A model generated the notes under the pieces. That model searched no databases, was not told the DNA's origin, and saw only the letters and a list, made by a program, of their open reading frames with translations. Made by a program: the position numbers and the translations under genes. A stretch of 64,000 nt of DNA, from NCBI RefSeq assembly GCF_013426735.1, contig NZ_AP023277.1, forward strand, positions 1 through 64,000. Reading direction: 5' to 3'. This document shows, one piece after another, positions 32,299 to 42,224 of this stretch; the stretch's first letter is position 1; the number at the start of each line of letters is the position of its first letter. The DNA comes from Agrobacterium vitis. Its GTDB lineage: Bacteria; Pseudomonadota; Alphaproteobacteria; Rhizobiales; Rhizobiaceae.

Positions 32299-34830
32299 TT
32301 GGAGTTCTTCTTCGGAGCGTTCACAAGCGAATGGGAGCAGAAGCGCGCGGCGCTTCTGCACGAAATGTCACTTGGGGGAAAGGCTCAGCAATCCGAAGAA
32401 AACCTCTTCAAGTACGTTCATCAGATAAAGGAAGTTAGGCGCGGGGGAGGCGGACCCAAGGCTAAGCCTATGCGGATGCCGCGCATGCAGTTTCCCCGGA
32501 TCTCCATGCCTTCTGGTATCGCGGCGGCTTCCAACCGTCCGATGGAGGCGCGTCTTACCAGCGTTGCGAAGGGTAGTCAGCCAGCTGTTGTGAAAATGGC
32601 CTCCTATGGCGGCGGTGCACGCGTTGGATCGATGCTCAACTACGTCTCGCGTAGCGGTGAGTTGAAGGTAGAGAACGAAAACGGTGAGAAACTGGAAGGT
32701 CGTGAAGATCTTGCTCGTGTTCGGGGCGACTGGAACCACCTGTTTCAGAACCGGACGGAGAGCCGTGATATTGGAAGCTTCTCGGTGGAGGTCGCGGCCA
32801 GTGCTGATGGAGAGGATTTGCACGGGCGGGTGCGAGATATACTGTCGAGCGGTTTTGGCGACCGCCGGTATGCTTATGCCGTCGCAGAGCGCGGGGATGG
32901 CTCATTGACGATTGATGGCCTTGTCGTTTTACGCAGCGGGCAGGGTGAGAGGCTTACAGCCGACGCCAAGGCCGCCGGGATCGTACAGCAACGTTTTGAC
33001 GCTAGCGCCGTCGCAGGTCAGGGCGCTGCAAGGTTTTCCTTCGGCGGCTATGGAAACGGTGTCGAATACGGCACCACGAAGGTTCGGGAGCTGATAGAGG
33101 ACAGTGCTGAGGTTCGGGACGATCGCGGTCGCTTCATAGCAGACGGTAAGGCGGCCGGGGATCTCGTTCAAAAAGAATGGCGCGAAGAGATTCATAGCCG
33201 CAAAAGCCGTGATTTGATGCATGTCATCATGTCGGCCCGTGCCGGAACCGATGCGGGAGCCTTTGAAGGCGCTGTTCGAGATTTCCTCGCCGACCAGTTT
33301 GCTGGACATCGGTACGTCTTTGCGATGCACGACCCAGAAACCGACACCAAGGAAGCAGGGGAGGGGGGCAAGCGTCCGCATGTCCATGCTCATGCTATCG
33401 TCACGATGCGATCAGAAGCCGGGGACCGCATCGAGACAACGCCGGCAACCTTCCGCCAATGGCGTGAAGTGATGGCCGAGAAGGCGCGCGATCACGGCAT
33501 CAATATGGAAATGACAGATCGACGGGAGTTTGCCTCAGCGCCTGCGTATACGCGTAACCAGGTCAGGGCCGTAAACCGCGACGGTAGGACCGAGCACGTT
33601 GGAACAAGTGAGCCCGCTCAGGCTCGTTACGATGCCAAGCGATCAGGGCGACGCACCGTCGCGTCAAGTGATCGCAGCCGGCAGTACACGGTCAAGGCCC
33701 AAGAGACGTGGCAAAAGATAGCTGCTGTTTCCGGTGATAGGCGGACTGTAGCATTTGCAGCTGAACATCGTGATGTCATTGAGACCGGGCTCAGGGAGCT
33801 CGAATCTGCAAACAACTCAACAGTCGTTCACTCGGATTTCGGCGGCGATTTCCGTACAAATATGATATCATTGCAGAAGATGCTTTTGGAGGTAGAGGAC
33901 ATGCGCGAGCAGACACGCCAGGAGTTTGAATCATACGAAAAGACTGTCGAAACGGCTCTGTTCAGACTTGAGCGAAGCGCTGGAGCTGATGACAGGGCCG
34001 GTTTCGATGAGGTTGCAACTACGGCCCGTGAAATCGTGGATCTCCGCCGTGAAATGCTCGAGCTCACCGAGCGCGTTGGTGACAGACAGATTGGCATCGA
34101 CGCCGATCGGGAACCGCCTGCTGACGCCACGGATCAGCGTGGGGGAGCAGAGGAACGAGGTGAAGCCATCGCCACGGACGCTGTCCGCGATGACGCCCAA
34201 CGCCTCGCCAACGAGGCCAACGAGGCTGACGAGGTCAGCAAGAAGTGGGATGAGGCTGTCGCCAAGCATGGCGAAGCCGTTGTTGAGGCTGGCAATGACG
34301 CGATGATCGATGTCGAGCATTTCAGAGAAGGTATCGCGCTGGTACAGTCGGGCGAGTTTTCTGAAGAAGACCTCGAAATGTACGAGACTGGGCTTAGGTC
34401 AGCGCTTCGGCGTGCCGCCGAGCTCGCCGCCGACGGAAACGCCTACCTTCGCGATGTCGCTGTCGAGGATCCCGAGCTTCGCAGCGAAGTCGAGAAAATC
34501 GACCGCGAAGACCGTCGGACAGACGAAAGCACGACCAACAAAACCGCATCCACGTCGGATGTTTCTGACGATCGTCAGCGCGACCTTCAGCTTGATGCGG
34601 AAGAGGAGCGGGGCCAATTGCCAAACGAGCGCGAGACGCACGAGCTGGCCGACACAATCGAGGCTACAAACAGGCAACAAGATCGTGTAAAACAGGAGCG
34701 TGAGGCTGGACAGAAAGCAGGAGAAACTACGCGAACTGACCCTGCGCAGCAGCACGTGCCTCGTCTTGAAGAACTTGAGCGGGAGCAAAACGAACAGAGG
34801 GACCGCGATCGAGACGATCGTGAGCGGTGA
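32299..34830 (+). CDS. Relaxase (VirD2-like, MOBP type)
   Basis: An 843-residue relaxase. Following a ~90-residue basic extension, the nuclease begins K-M-A-S-Y-G-G-G-A-R-V-G-S-M-L-N-Y-V-S-R (candidate catalytic Tyr). Histidine motif H-V-H-A-H-A-I-V lies near residue 367, giving metal-binding residues. The C-terminal ~350 residues are highly charged and coiled, rich in R/E/D, and may carry the secretion signal (ends RDRDDRER). The TTG start (32299) has GGAGG 7 bases upstream. It nicks oriT, stays bound to the transferred strand and is recognised by the VirD4-like coupling protein encoded downstream on the opposite strand. Confidence 0.88.
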   Translation: MEFFFGAFTSEWEQKRAALLHEMSLGGKAQQSEENLFKYVHQIKEVRRGGGGPKAKPMRMPRMQFPRISMPSGIAAASNRPMEARLTSVAKGSQPAVVKMASYGGGARVGSMLNYVSRSGELKVENENGEKLEGREDLARVRGDWNHLFQNRTESRDIGSFSVEVAASADGEDLHGRVRDILSSGFGDRRYAYAVAERGDGSLTIDGLVVLRSGQGERLTADAKAAGIVQQRFDASAVAGQGAARFSFGGYGNGVEYGTTKVRELIEDSAEVRDDRGRFIADGKAAGDLVQKEWREEIHSRKSRDLMHVIMSARAGTDAGAFEGAVRDFLADQFAGHRYVFAMHDPETDTKEAGEGGKRPHVHAHAIVTMRSEAGDRIETTPATFRQWREVMAEKARDHGINMEMTDRREFASAPAYTRNQVRAVNRDGRTEHVGTSEPAQARYDAKRSGRRTVASSDRSRQYTVKAQETWQKIAAVSGDRRTVAFAAEHRDVIETGLRELESANNSTVVHSDFGGDFRTNMISLQKMLLEVEDMREQTRQEFESYEKTVETALFRLERSAGADDRAGFDEVATTAREIVDLRREMLELTERVGDRQIGIDADREPPADATDQRGGAEERGEAIATDAVRDDAQRLANEANEADEVSKKWDEAVAKHGEAVVEAGNDAMIDVEHFREGIALVQSGEFSEEDLEMYETGLRSALRRAAELAADGNAYLRDVAVEDPELRSEVEKIDREDRRTDESTTNKTASTSDVSDDRQRDLQLDAEEERGQLPNERETHELADTIEATNRQQDRVKQEREAGQKAGETTRTDPAQQHVPRLEELEREQNEQRDRDRDDRER

Positions 34831-34836
34831 TAGGCC

Positions 34837-35037
34837 ATGACAAACCGATACGTAATTCAGACTGAGAACAGAAAATCGGACGAAGCCGTAGGAAAAGGCA
34901 TCGTCGCGATCTTTGGCTTTGTTGCTGCTCTTGCTGCTATCGGCTTTGCGTATCAGACAGTCGTCGGATGGTATGACGCTACCGCGATCTGGCTTGGAGA
35001 CATTGGCCAGTATCTCGCTAGCTTTTGGCCATTTTAG
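34837..35037 (+). CDS. Small membrane protein, 66 aa
   Basis: A 66-residue protein with one strong hydrophobic segment (~residues 20-44, GIVAIFGFVAALAAIGFAYQTVV) and short polar ends. Starts 7 bp after the relaxase stop and so is in the same operon. No family recognised; likely a small transfer-related membrane protein. Confidence 0.6.
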   Translation: MTNRYVIQTENRKSDEAVGKGIVAIFGFVAALAAIGFAYQTVVGWYDATAIWLGDIGQYLASFWPF

Positions 35038-35066
35038 GCCTTCTACCCGAGTAAGTAGATTCTTAC

Positions 35067-35097
35067 CGGCCCTAGAGCGAAACTCTTAGGGCCGTTT
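35067..35097. terminator. Bidirectional terminator between relaxase and virD4 genes
   Basis: Hairpin CGGCCCTA(GAG)...(CTC)TTAGGGCCG with a short loop followed by TTTC, between the two convergent operons. Confidence 0.7.
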
Positions 35098-35102
35098 CAT
35101 AT

Positions 35103-37205
35103 TCAAGCTGTCTCTGGATCTGGAACGGTCGCAGCGAACACGTCCATGATATTCTTTCGTTTCGTCGGATTCTTTCCGACGCTATTTTTCTCGACCTGCT
35201 CGCGAAGCCTCTTTGTTGCAAGGGAATGCAGTGCTTCAATCTCGTCTCGCCGTGCGATGTCATCCGACGCTGCGCTACTGCGCTTCCGTGGGGCTTTAGG
35301 TCGGGCTGCGGGTGTGGATTTGGCTTTCGAGGTCAATGCTGCTGGATTGACGATACGCTTCGCTGGAATGGCGGCCGGCGCTGTTACTTCAGCGGGCTCT
35401 AGCGCCATCGTTGCAGGCATCTGCTTTTCCGGCTCTTTCTGAGCGGGATCGGCTTCCGGTATGTTCGTTTGGACTGCAGCCGAAGGCTCAGCTACCGGCG
35501 CTACATTTCCGGCATTCTCATATTCTGCAGTCGTCGCCGGGACCGGCTTCGATGGAAGGTACTCGATATCCGGGACACTCGGGATGTGAGCCTGGGCGTA
35601 GGCCTCAGCTGCCTTGAACGGCTGGGTGTTGAAGAACCGAAGCTTTTCGGCAAAGATTGGACGCTGGCCCTCTACCAACAGGATCATTCTGTTTTCCGGC
35701 ATTTGCCGGACTTCCTGAGACATCATGAGGTCCCGCTCGCGAATTTGCTCGACCTTCGTCCGCCTTGGGAGTCCCATGATCTCGATTGTGCGAGACTCGG
35801 AGGAATAGCGAATGGTCCTCTTGCCGAGAGCTCGTGACGCATAGTCGGCCGTCGCTTGATCGTTTGCACCAAGGATCAACTGGTAGCCGCAATTGCCCAA
35901 GAGCGAGTGCCGGGAGGTTTCTCCATATATCTCATCGAGGTTTTTCAGGTCCTGGATAATAAATGCGAGTTTGATCTTGTAACCGGCCACGTAAGGCAGC
36001 TTCGTCATGATCTCGTCCATGCGTTTCAGCTGGCGAAATTCATCGAGCAGGAAATAGACAGGAAGCGAGTTTGGATCGTGCTCGAGCGTGAGAATATCCA
36101 TGACCTGTTGGACAAACAGGGTCAGCAAGGGCCTGAGAAGCGTGATGTCAGTGATGTTCGGAGCGAGGTAGATCGCTATAGGCCGCCGCTTCATGGATCG
36201 AAGATCCATGTCCGTGAAGTTCGTTGCGGCGACAACACGTTCGTTCTTGAAAGGCCGCATAGCCTTCTGGATATCGAGAAGGGCTGATGCAGCGGCTCGA
36301 TCAGACAGGGAAAGATATGAGTTGAAGCTCTCGACGGTAAATTTCGAGAGGTAGGGCTCTTTCTCCTTGATGTGCTTCATCAAGGCCTGGAGGTCTACGC
36401 CGCTGTTGAAGAACGAGTTGATTTCGCCCAGATTGCGGCGGTCCCGGTAGAAGGGGCTTTCGAGAATGTAGCTTATCGCGCCGGCGAGGACCTGCTGCGC
36501 GGTGGCCTGCCATACCGAATTCTCAGACTCCGTGTTCTCCGGAACAAGAATGCTGGCAATGTTCTGAATGTCGGTGGTTCGATTGCCCCGTTCCGGTCGC
36601 ACAAAATCCAGGGGATTATAGCTGTTCGTGCGCTCGGAGCCCGGTGCAAAAATGAAAACCTGGCTGCCATTCTTCTTCCGATAGCCGGCCGTCGCCTTGA
36701 AGACCTCTCCCTTTAGATCGGTAACGATCATCGAGCCTTCATGCATGAGAGCATTCGGAATAACGTAACCGGCACCTTTACCGGACCTTGTCGGCCCGAT
36801 GATCAGGTGATGGCGATCGTCCTGCGCCCGGAGGACCTTGCTTCCAAAACGACCGAAAATATGCCCCTTCTTGCCGAACCATTTCCCCGTCCGCAAACCC
36901 GCGATGTCCTGAAAAGCGGCGTCCCCTAACGGGCTCGTGACAGGTCTAAGGCCGAGATAGGCAGTAATTGCGGCGATCACGAACGCCGGCACCAACGACC
37001 CCAGGGCGACCTTCTGCAGGGTAGGATTATCGCTGTAAGCCCAGAACTGTTGGATTGGCGCGAAAGGATTGCTTCGTATCGTGGAATCGAGGATTCTGCC
37101 GTCGCCGTAAAACAGGTGGAGGCCAGCGCCATATCCAAGCATCCAGGCCGCAAAGGCAACCGCGAGGCAAAACGCTAGATAGACGGCTTTGAAGCCCTTC
37201 GTCAT
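35103..37205 (-). CDS. virD4: Type IV coupling protein VirD4/TraG
   Basis: A 700-residue membrane ATPase with two N-terminal membrane segments (~residues 6-28 and 66-85), Walker A I-G-P-T-R-S-G-K-G (~139), Walker B-like L-P-V-Y-F-L-L-D-E-F (~388), and a poorly conserved proline/alanine-rich C-terminal tail. It links the relaxosome to the VirB channel. ATG overlaps the stop of virB11 (ATGA), so it is the last gene of the virB operon. Confidence 0.95.
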   Translation of the reverse strand: MTKGFKAVYLAFCLAVAFAAWMLGYGAGLHLFYGDGRILDSTIRSNPFAPIQQFWAYSDNPTLQKVALGSLVPAFVIAAITAYLGLRPVTSPLGDAAFQDIAGLRTGKWFGKKGHIFGRFGSKVLRAQDDRHHLIIGPTRSGKGAGYVIPNALMHEGSMIVTDLKGEVFKATAGYRKKNGSQVFIFAPGSERTNSYNPLDFVRPERGNRTTDIQNIASILVPENTESENSVWQATAQQVLAGAISYILESPFYRDRRNLGEINSFFNSGVDLQALMKHIKEKEPYLSKFTVESFNSYLSLSDRAAASALLDIQKAMRPFKNERVVAATNFTDMDLRSMKRRPIAIYLAPNITDITLLRPLLTLFVQQVMDILTLEHDPNSLPVYFLLDEFRQLKRMDEIMTKLPYVAGYKIKLAFIIQDLKNLDEIYGETSRHSLLGNCGYQLILGANDQATADYASRALGKRTIRYSSESRTIEIMGLPRRTKVEQIRERDLMMSQEVRQMPENRMILLVEGQRPIFAEKLRFFNTQPFKAAEAYAQAHIPSVPDIEYLPSKPVPATTAEYENAGNVAPVAEPSAAVQTNIPEADPAQKEPEKQMPATMALEPAEVTAPAAIPAKRIVNPAALTSKAKSTPAARPKAPRKRSSAASDDIARRDEIEALHSLATKRLREQVEKNSVGKNPTKRKNIMDVFAATVPDPETA

Positions 37206-38224
37206 GCTTCATCTCTTGCAAAGAAAATCTCCGAAACGCCGCGCTTGCCTCCTTCGCGGCGGAGCTGGATGACGATCGGGATCACCATTTGAATGTAGGA
37301 CATTAAGTCCTGCTTCGAGTAGCCCGCCGACATGCCGGATTGCTGCATCATCATGGCAAGTTGCTCATATGCCCCCATAGGGGTGTCCGCATGAACTGTG
37401 GACATGCTACCCGGATGACCGGTGTTGATGGCGCGCAGGAAAGAGAAAGCTTCAGCGCCTCTGATCTCGCCCACGAAAAGGCGGTCAGGACGCATGCGCA
37501 GTGCCGACTCGAGCAGGTTTTGAATGGTCACATTGGACGTGCCTTGCCCACCTTTGGAAGCAACCAAGTGGACTGCGTTTTTCTGTGGCGGAAAAAGTTC
37601 CCGCGTGTCTTCGAGCGTCAAGATGCGCTCGTTCAGCTCAACTGAATTGAGGCAGGCATTTAAGAATGTCGTTTTGCCCGAGGACGTGCCGCCGCTGATA
37701 AGGATCGAAACCCGCTTCGTGATTGCAGTATGGATGAAGTCGTAGATCTTTTCTTCGCGCAGATATCGAATGAGCTCGCGATCGACGTCGCTCAATCCCC
37801 CCACGGCAACCGACACCTTATCCAGCGATCCGTTGTCCCTGTAATCTTCCAGAGAGAAATTCTGGACGACCTGCTTTCGGATGGTAATGGATCCTCCGTC
37901 AGGAGCCGCGGGCGGTAAAACGACCTGAATGCGCTCACCAGTGGGCAGCGCCGCGCTTAGGATTGGATTGGCCTGGTTCAAGAACTGCTTTGTTGAGGCG
38001 GCGACGCGTTCTCCGATGTTCTCTATCTCTTGCGCGGTCAGAACATCGATAAGATGATGCTCCATATGGTCCGCGCCAAACCGTTCCACGTACACGTGGC
38101 CCGGCTTGTTGATCGCGATTTCGACAACCTTTGGATCATCTAGAAATGGCCTGATGGGCTCCAACGAACGAGTCAGGAAATAGTGGGGATCATGAACCAG
38201 TGGATTACCTGCCGGAGCGTTCAC
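37202..38224 (-). CDS. virB11: VirB11 traffic ATPase
   Basis: A 340-residue hexameric ATPase: N-terminal domain, Walker A G-G-T-S-S-G-K-T-T (~173-181), D-T-R-E-L-F-P motif, His-box V-H-A-D-T (~275). It powers substrate transfer and pilus assembly from the inner membrane. GTG start overlaps the end of virB10 by 20 bp. Complete relative to the family. Confidence 0.95.
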   Translation of the reverse strand: MNAPAGNPLVHDPHYFLTRSLEPIRPFLDDPKVVEIAINKPGHVYVERFGADHMEHHLIDVLTAQEIENIGERVAASTKQFLNQANPILSAALPTGERIQVVLPPAAPDGGSITIRKQVVQNFSLEDYRDNGSLDKVSVAVGGLSDVDRELIRYLREEKIYDFIHTAITKRVSILISGGTSSGKTTFLNACLNSVELNERILTLEDTRELFPPQKNAVHLVASKGGQGTSNVTIQNLLESALRMRPDRLFVGEIRGAEAFSFLRAINTGHPGSMSTVHADTPMGAYEQLAMMMQQSGMSAGYSKQDLMSYIQMVIPIVIQLRREGGKRGVSEIFFARDEA

Positions 38225-39422
38225 GTTTGATCTCCTTCATCGCTTCTGTAACCGGATCGTCGTACATGTCGCTGAAATCGAGGTCTTGGCGCACGAAGAT
38301 GAAGATGCGTTCGCCCTGTGGGACGCTGATCGTCGGGGGGATGCGAAGATTTTCCGAAAGCACGGTGTTTGCCATGTCGCTAAACGTCTGTGCGATCGTC
38401 TCGCGAGCGAGATCCGCCCCACGCTGCGCATCGTCATTGTTGGAACCTGAACTCTGTTCGCTTCCATATCCCGTCAGATAGCTTGCGCCGCCACCAACGA
38501 TCGAAAGAAGGATGGAAGCGCCGAAACGCTCCCGGAACTTGTTATCAACGTGACCTGTCAATCCTGATCGACCGAGGCTATCCGCTCCGATTGAGTTTAG
38601 CCTCACGCTGGCACCATCGTCACGGATCAGGCGTGTCCAGACGACGAAGATACGCTTCTGTCCACGCGTAACCTCCGACTGGTATTCGCCAATTAGGCGC
38701 GTGCCTGTAGGGATGATCACGCGCCGGCCGTCGAACGAGTAGACATCCTGAGATGTAATGGCACGGATCTGCCCGGGAAGATCACTCACGATGGCCGTTT
38801 CCAGAATGCCTGGAATAAGCGTGCCTTCTGGCACTAAAGCGTCGAGGCGCTTCAGCTGTCTGGCCTTGGCGCTGCGATCTCCTATCGCGCTCGCGGACGA
38901 GAGGTATTGGCTATTCTTGTCCTCGCCGGCAACCGTCAACGGCTGACCGCTGGCCGACCCGTCCAGCGAACCATTTCCGTTGCCTCCCAAATTCTGGTCC
39001 ATAGTGATGAGCTTTGACCTGAAGCGCTCGGGAAACTCCTCCACTTTGGGTACTTCCACGATCGGAGGCGGAGCCGCTGGTGGTGGCGGCACGTTGAACG
39101 TTGTCGTGTCGGCTGGCGGCTCGGCTGGCGGCGGAGGCGGCGGAGGTGGCGGTAAGACGACGACCGGCTGTTCCGGGGCAGGTTGCGGCTCACCATCGCG
39201 CACGAAGCCAGGCGGCCGGAACGTCGTGGTGCGAAACTCTTCATCTGACTGGGAATTATCTCGCGGCTCATCTTTCGAGGTCGCAAGGACCATGTATGCG
39301 GCGATAACGCCAAAAATCACCAGAGCAGCCATTCCGGCCGTCTGGTTCCGTTTTGCGTTCTTGTTGCTGACATCCGTTTCGTCAGCCTGCGCCATAGCTT
39401 CAAGTTCGGGGCTGCGCTTCAT
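38205..39422 (-). CDS. virB10: VirB10 core-complex protein
   Basis: A 405-residue protein: one inner-membrane segment (~27-45, MAALVIFGVIAAYMVL), a long proline stretch (residues ~85-130, many PPPP runs), and a C-terminal TrbI-type beta domain (LVPEGTLIPGILETAIVSDLPGQIRAI... IFVVWTRLIRDDGASVRL...SYLTGYG). It spans inner and outer membranes in the T4SS core. It ends inside the virB11 start region; start adjoins the virB9 stop. Confidence 0.95.
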   Translation of the reverse strand: MKRSPELEAMAQADETDVSNKNAKRNQTAGMAALVIFGVIAAYMVLATSKDEPRDNSQSDEEFRTTTFRPPGFVRDGEPQPAPEQPVVVLPPPPPPPPPAEPPADTTTFNVPPPPAAPPPIVEVPKVEEFPERFRSKLITMDQNLGGNGNGSLDGSASGQPLTVAGEDKNSQYLSSASAIGDRSAKARQLKRLDALVPEGTLIPGILETAIVSDLPGQIRAITSQDVYSFDGRRVIIPTGTRLIGEYQSEVTRGQKRIFVVWTRLIRDDGASVRLNSIGADSLGRSGLTGHVDNKFRERFGASILLSIVGGGASYLTGYGSEQSSGSNNDDAQRGADLARETIAQTFSDMANTVLSENLRIPPTISVPQGERIFIFVRQDLDFSDMYDDPVTEAMKEIKRERSGR

Positions 39423-40231
39423 CAGTTGCCGCTCCTTCTGCGCTTGCTTGCGTCCGGATCAGGTTTTGGAGCCATGATGTCAGGGTCAGGGGCTGCAAAA
39501 TCGGGCTTGCGTAGATTGAAAATGCAGGTCCATTGGTTGCCGTCTCTCAGCGTGTATTGTGTCGCCGTGCCATCAACGACGATGTATTCGCCCTCTTTTC
39601 TGAAATTCCGAAGGGTCTCAGAGAAGTCAGACTGGACCGCAAAAATAGCAGGTACGCGTCCCTTGAACTTAAAGAACGTCTTCTTCCCATCATCGAAGAC
39701 CATCGACGGCTTCAAAGCGGAGTCACCCGAGAATGAGTAGTCGATATTGACGTTTGCCTTGTCGATATTGCTGATGTTCGGGTTTACCGCCCGAAACTCT
39801 GCTTCTTTCCGCAGAGATGCGTTCAAATCCTTCTCGGGATACACAAAACGGATACCGAAAACCTTCCGTTCGTCTGTCGGCGCGTAGTCATTCAGCTCCA
39901 AGAAGTAAATCCGCTTGGATGTCACGACATTCATGTTCGTAGAAACACCTTTCGCAATTGGTTTTACGAATAGGATGTTGCCTTTCTCAGACGGTGCGAC
40001 CTGCCAGCTATCGGTGTCGCCAAGCGAGATCGTCTCGAACTTTTCATCTTCATCAAAAATGATCATCGTTGAGATGCCGTAGGTCGCAGAGACCTTCACC
40101 ACGTTATTCGGCTGGTAGACAACACTCGTAACGCGTGAATCCAACGTGCCGGGTCTAGGCTGCTGCGCGCCGAAGGCGTGACTCATCGTCACGGCCATGA
40201 AGGCCGCAGTGACAAATAGTCTGACTTTCAT
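39422..40231 (-). CDS. virB9: VirB9 core-complex protein
   Basis: A 269-residue TrbG-family protein with a signal peptide (~1-21, ending AFGAQ) and the family's N-terminal (VVYQPNNVVKVSATYGISTMIIFDEDE) and C-terminal (NIDYSFSGDSALKPSMVFDDGKKTFFKF) blocks. Forms the outer-membrane pore with VirB7 and VirB10. Its ATG overlaps the virB8 stop (ATGA), and its stop touches the virB10 start. Confidence 0.95.
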   Translation of the reverse strand: MKVRLFVTAAFMAVTMSHAFGAQQPRPGTLDSRVTSVVYQPNNVVKVSATYGISTMIIFDEDEKFETISLGDTDSWQVAPSEKGNILFVKPIAKGVSTNMNVVTSKRIYFLELNDYAPTDERKVFGIRFVYPEKDLNASLRKEAEFRAVNPNISNIDKANVNIDYSFSGDSALKPSMVFDDGKKTFFKFKGRVPAIFAVQSDFSETLRNFRKEGEYIVVDGTATQYTLRDGNQWTCIFNLRKPDFAAPDPDIMAPKPDPDASKRRRSGN

Positions 40232-40920
40232 CCTGCTGCTCCCGGCGTAACCGTTTCCTGATCGCGTCGGTAGTTGTAGACCTGGAAGCCAAGCGGATTT
40301 TCAAAACGCCAATCGTTGCGCTCCGGCGTATCCGTGTATCGGAAGCGGACCACAGAGATGTAGTGCCGTGTGATGTTATCGCTCTCAGAGCTTTCGGTGG
40401 TCGAGAAGCGGACCAGCGCGGTGCTAGCGTTCGAGAACGTGACCGACTTAACGTCCACGGTGATTTTCTTGTTTCTGCCTAAGCGCCTGCCTGGGTTGTT
40501 CGGATTGGCCGCGCTCCATTCGTCTTGGAGCTCCTTAGCGGCGTCTGCCGTTGAAAGGAGGGCGGCAATTCCGAAGTTTTGCTGTATAGCAAACGGGTCA
40601 TAACCCTCGCGCGAGCGGATGTAACGGACCACATTGGCCTGAGTAACGGCCTGCTGGTCGGTGAGGTTTGCAGAGCGCGTGAGCCCGGTTTTCACCTCAA
40701 TGTAGCCGGTGTTTTTGTCGACCTCGACGATGTAAGGTTCGAAACTCTTGAGCGGCACCAACATCACCAATGTCCCGAGCGACATAAGTGTGATGGCGCT
40801 CATTATCATGGCAACGAACCAAGCAAATGTCCTTGAGCGATTTGCCTTCTTTACGATCTCCTGTTCCCATTTATCGCCATCTTGAAAATAGCTCCTGAGA
40901 GCTTCGTTTGAATCTGCCAT
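40228..40920 (-). CDS. virB8: VirB8 inner-membrane scaffold
   Basis: A 230-residue VirB8: a short cytoplasmic N-terminus, one membrane segment (~29-55, FAWFVAMIMSAITLMSLGTLVML), and a periplasmic domain (EPYIVEVDKNTGYIEVKTGL..., VVRYIRSREGYDPFAIQQNFG, HYISVVRFRYTDTPERNDWRFENPLGFQVYNYRRDQE). It nucleates T4SS assembly. Complete length for the family. Confidence 0.95.
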   Translation of the reverse strand: MADSNEALRSYFQDGDKWEQEIVKKANRSRTFAWFVAMIMSAITLMSLGTLVMLVPLKSFEPYIVEVDKNTGYIEVKTGLTRSANLTDQQAVTQANVVRYIRSREGYDPFAIQQNFGIAALLSTADAAKELQDEWSAANPNNPGRRLGRNKKITVDVKSVTFSNASTALVRFSTTESSESDNITRHYISVVRFRYTDTPERNDWRFENPLGFQVYNYRRDQETVTPGAAG

Positions 40921-40955
40921 GGTCTAGCCCTTAAACCCCTCTGAACAGCCTGCGT

Positions 40956-41984
40956 TTAGCGCGGCACGCTGTTGCTACTGATGCGATTTTGCATCGCACT
41001 CGCACTTGCATTTCGAATATTTTCCCGCATGCCGGCTTGTGTCCGCTCGCGTGCCTCCATGCCGAGTCGGCCAGCTGTGCCGGAGGCACTACGCGCGCCG
41101 GTTAGCATTGCAGCTGGAGCACTGAAGCCTGTCAGGCCCCCGACAGTTCGCGCCACTTGACCGATTCCGGCCGCGACGCCGCCCGTGATCCCCTGGGCAA
41201 GCGTCTGAATGTTGAAGAGGACAAAGGCACCGGCAGCACATAAAAGAAGGAAAGCCGCGACATCATCGAGTTGAAGTCTGCGCTGGTCGGCCGCCGCAGT
41301 GACCTTCGTCAACTCTGGATCCATTGCGGAGATCAGGAACGCAGCAACCACGTAAACGAACAACGGAATAAGCGCGTACATCAGTACACTTTGGAACCAT
41401 GCCATTCCGTAGCTTCGGGTGGATTGAAACAACAAACATGCGATGAAAATCGGCGCGGTTCCTAGCAGCACCCACATCATGACTTTAGCGAGCAGAAGGA
41501 TCGCGAGAGCGACGGCAATAAACACGCCGACGAAAAACATGATGAGGAAACCGACCATTGCCGGGAGAACGGAAAAATATCCGGCCTGCTCGGCAAAGGC
41601 CCCCGCCGCTTTATTGGCCGTTTCCCAGATCATCGACAGGCCGTTCGTCGGCTCCGTGATGCCTGTGTTGCTGACAGCTAGAATGGCGCGGCCAACATCT
41701 TCGGGCGTATCGCTCAGCCAAGTGTAGAAGAATGTGTTGAAGTTACCCCATGAGTTTATGAAAGCAACGATCAGCGTCATCCTGACCACGCGGCTGATGA
41801 CCTCGCCGACACTGACCCGAGCCGTCCCCATGATCAGTTGAAGACCGTAGTAGGCGACGTAGGCGATCAATAGCACGGTTAGAAGCGGCGCGACTTCGCT
41901 GCCAACTACCCCATAGGCGCTTTGCGTGAAGCTAGCGCCTGTCTGTTCAATCCGATCCAAAAGCCCACCGAGGAAATCCTCCAT
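40956..41984 (-). CDS. virB6: VirB6 polytopic channel protein
   Basis: A 342-residue TrbL/VirB6 protein with five or more membrane segments (APLLTVLLIAYVAYYGL; VVRMTLIVAFINSW; MVGFLIMFFVGVFIAVALAILLLAKVMMWVLLGTAPIFIACLLF; VLMYALIPLFVYVVAAFLI; DDVAAFLLLCAAGAFVLFNI) and the conserved Trp in F-I-N-S-W-G. Forms part of the inner-membrane channel. Its C-terminal tail is glycine/alanine/arginine-rich. Confidence 0.93.
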   Translation of the reverse strand: MEDFLGGLLDRIEQTGASFTQSAYGVVGSEVAPLLTVLLIAYVAYYGLQLIMGTARVSVGEVISRVVRMTLIVAFINSWGNFNTFFYTWLSDTPEDVGRAILAVSNTGITEPTNGLSMIWETANKAAGAFAEQAGYFSVLPAMVGFLIMFFVGVFIAVALAILLLAKVMMWVLLGTAPIFIACLLFQSTRSYGMAWFQSVLMYALIPLFVYVVAAFLISAMDPELTKVTAAADQRRLQLDDVAAFLLLCAAGAFVLFNIQTLAQGITGGVAAGIGQVARTVGGLTGFSAPAAMLTGARSASGTAGRLGMEARERTQAGMRENIRNASASAMQNRISSNSVPR

Positions 41985-41996
41985 CGCCCAACGCCC

Positions 41997-42224
41997 CTAT
42001 TCAGTTGCTAATTTGTCGATGGCCGCGAGAGCGGCTGATGGATCACCGTTGACGTTCGTCATCGGGCCACAGTCGTGACGCGGATCCTCAACGAAAGACG
42101 TCATGTTGGCCGGTCTTTTGCAGGGTGCTGTTTTCTCTTTCGCAGCCGTTCCACAGCCGGCAAGCCCGGCCGTGAACGTCGCGATTAGAAGCACTTTTCC
42201 AGCTGTTTCGAATGCCTTAATCAC
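41997..42224 (-). CDS. virB7: VirB7-like lipoprotein
   Basis: A 75-residue protein with a lipoprotein signal: hydrophobic stretch and lipobox L-A-G-C (Cys at residue 24). Extra cysteines at 35 and 52 could form disulfides. Position between virB5 and virB6 and lipidation fit VirB7, which stabilises VirB9. GTG start, overlapping virB5 by 8 bp. Confidence 0.75.
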   Translation of the reverse strand: MIKAFETAGKVLLIATFTAGLAGCGTAAKEKTAPCKRPANMTSFVEDPRHDCGPMTNVNGDPSAALAAIDKLATE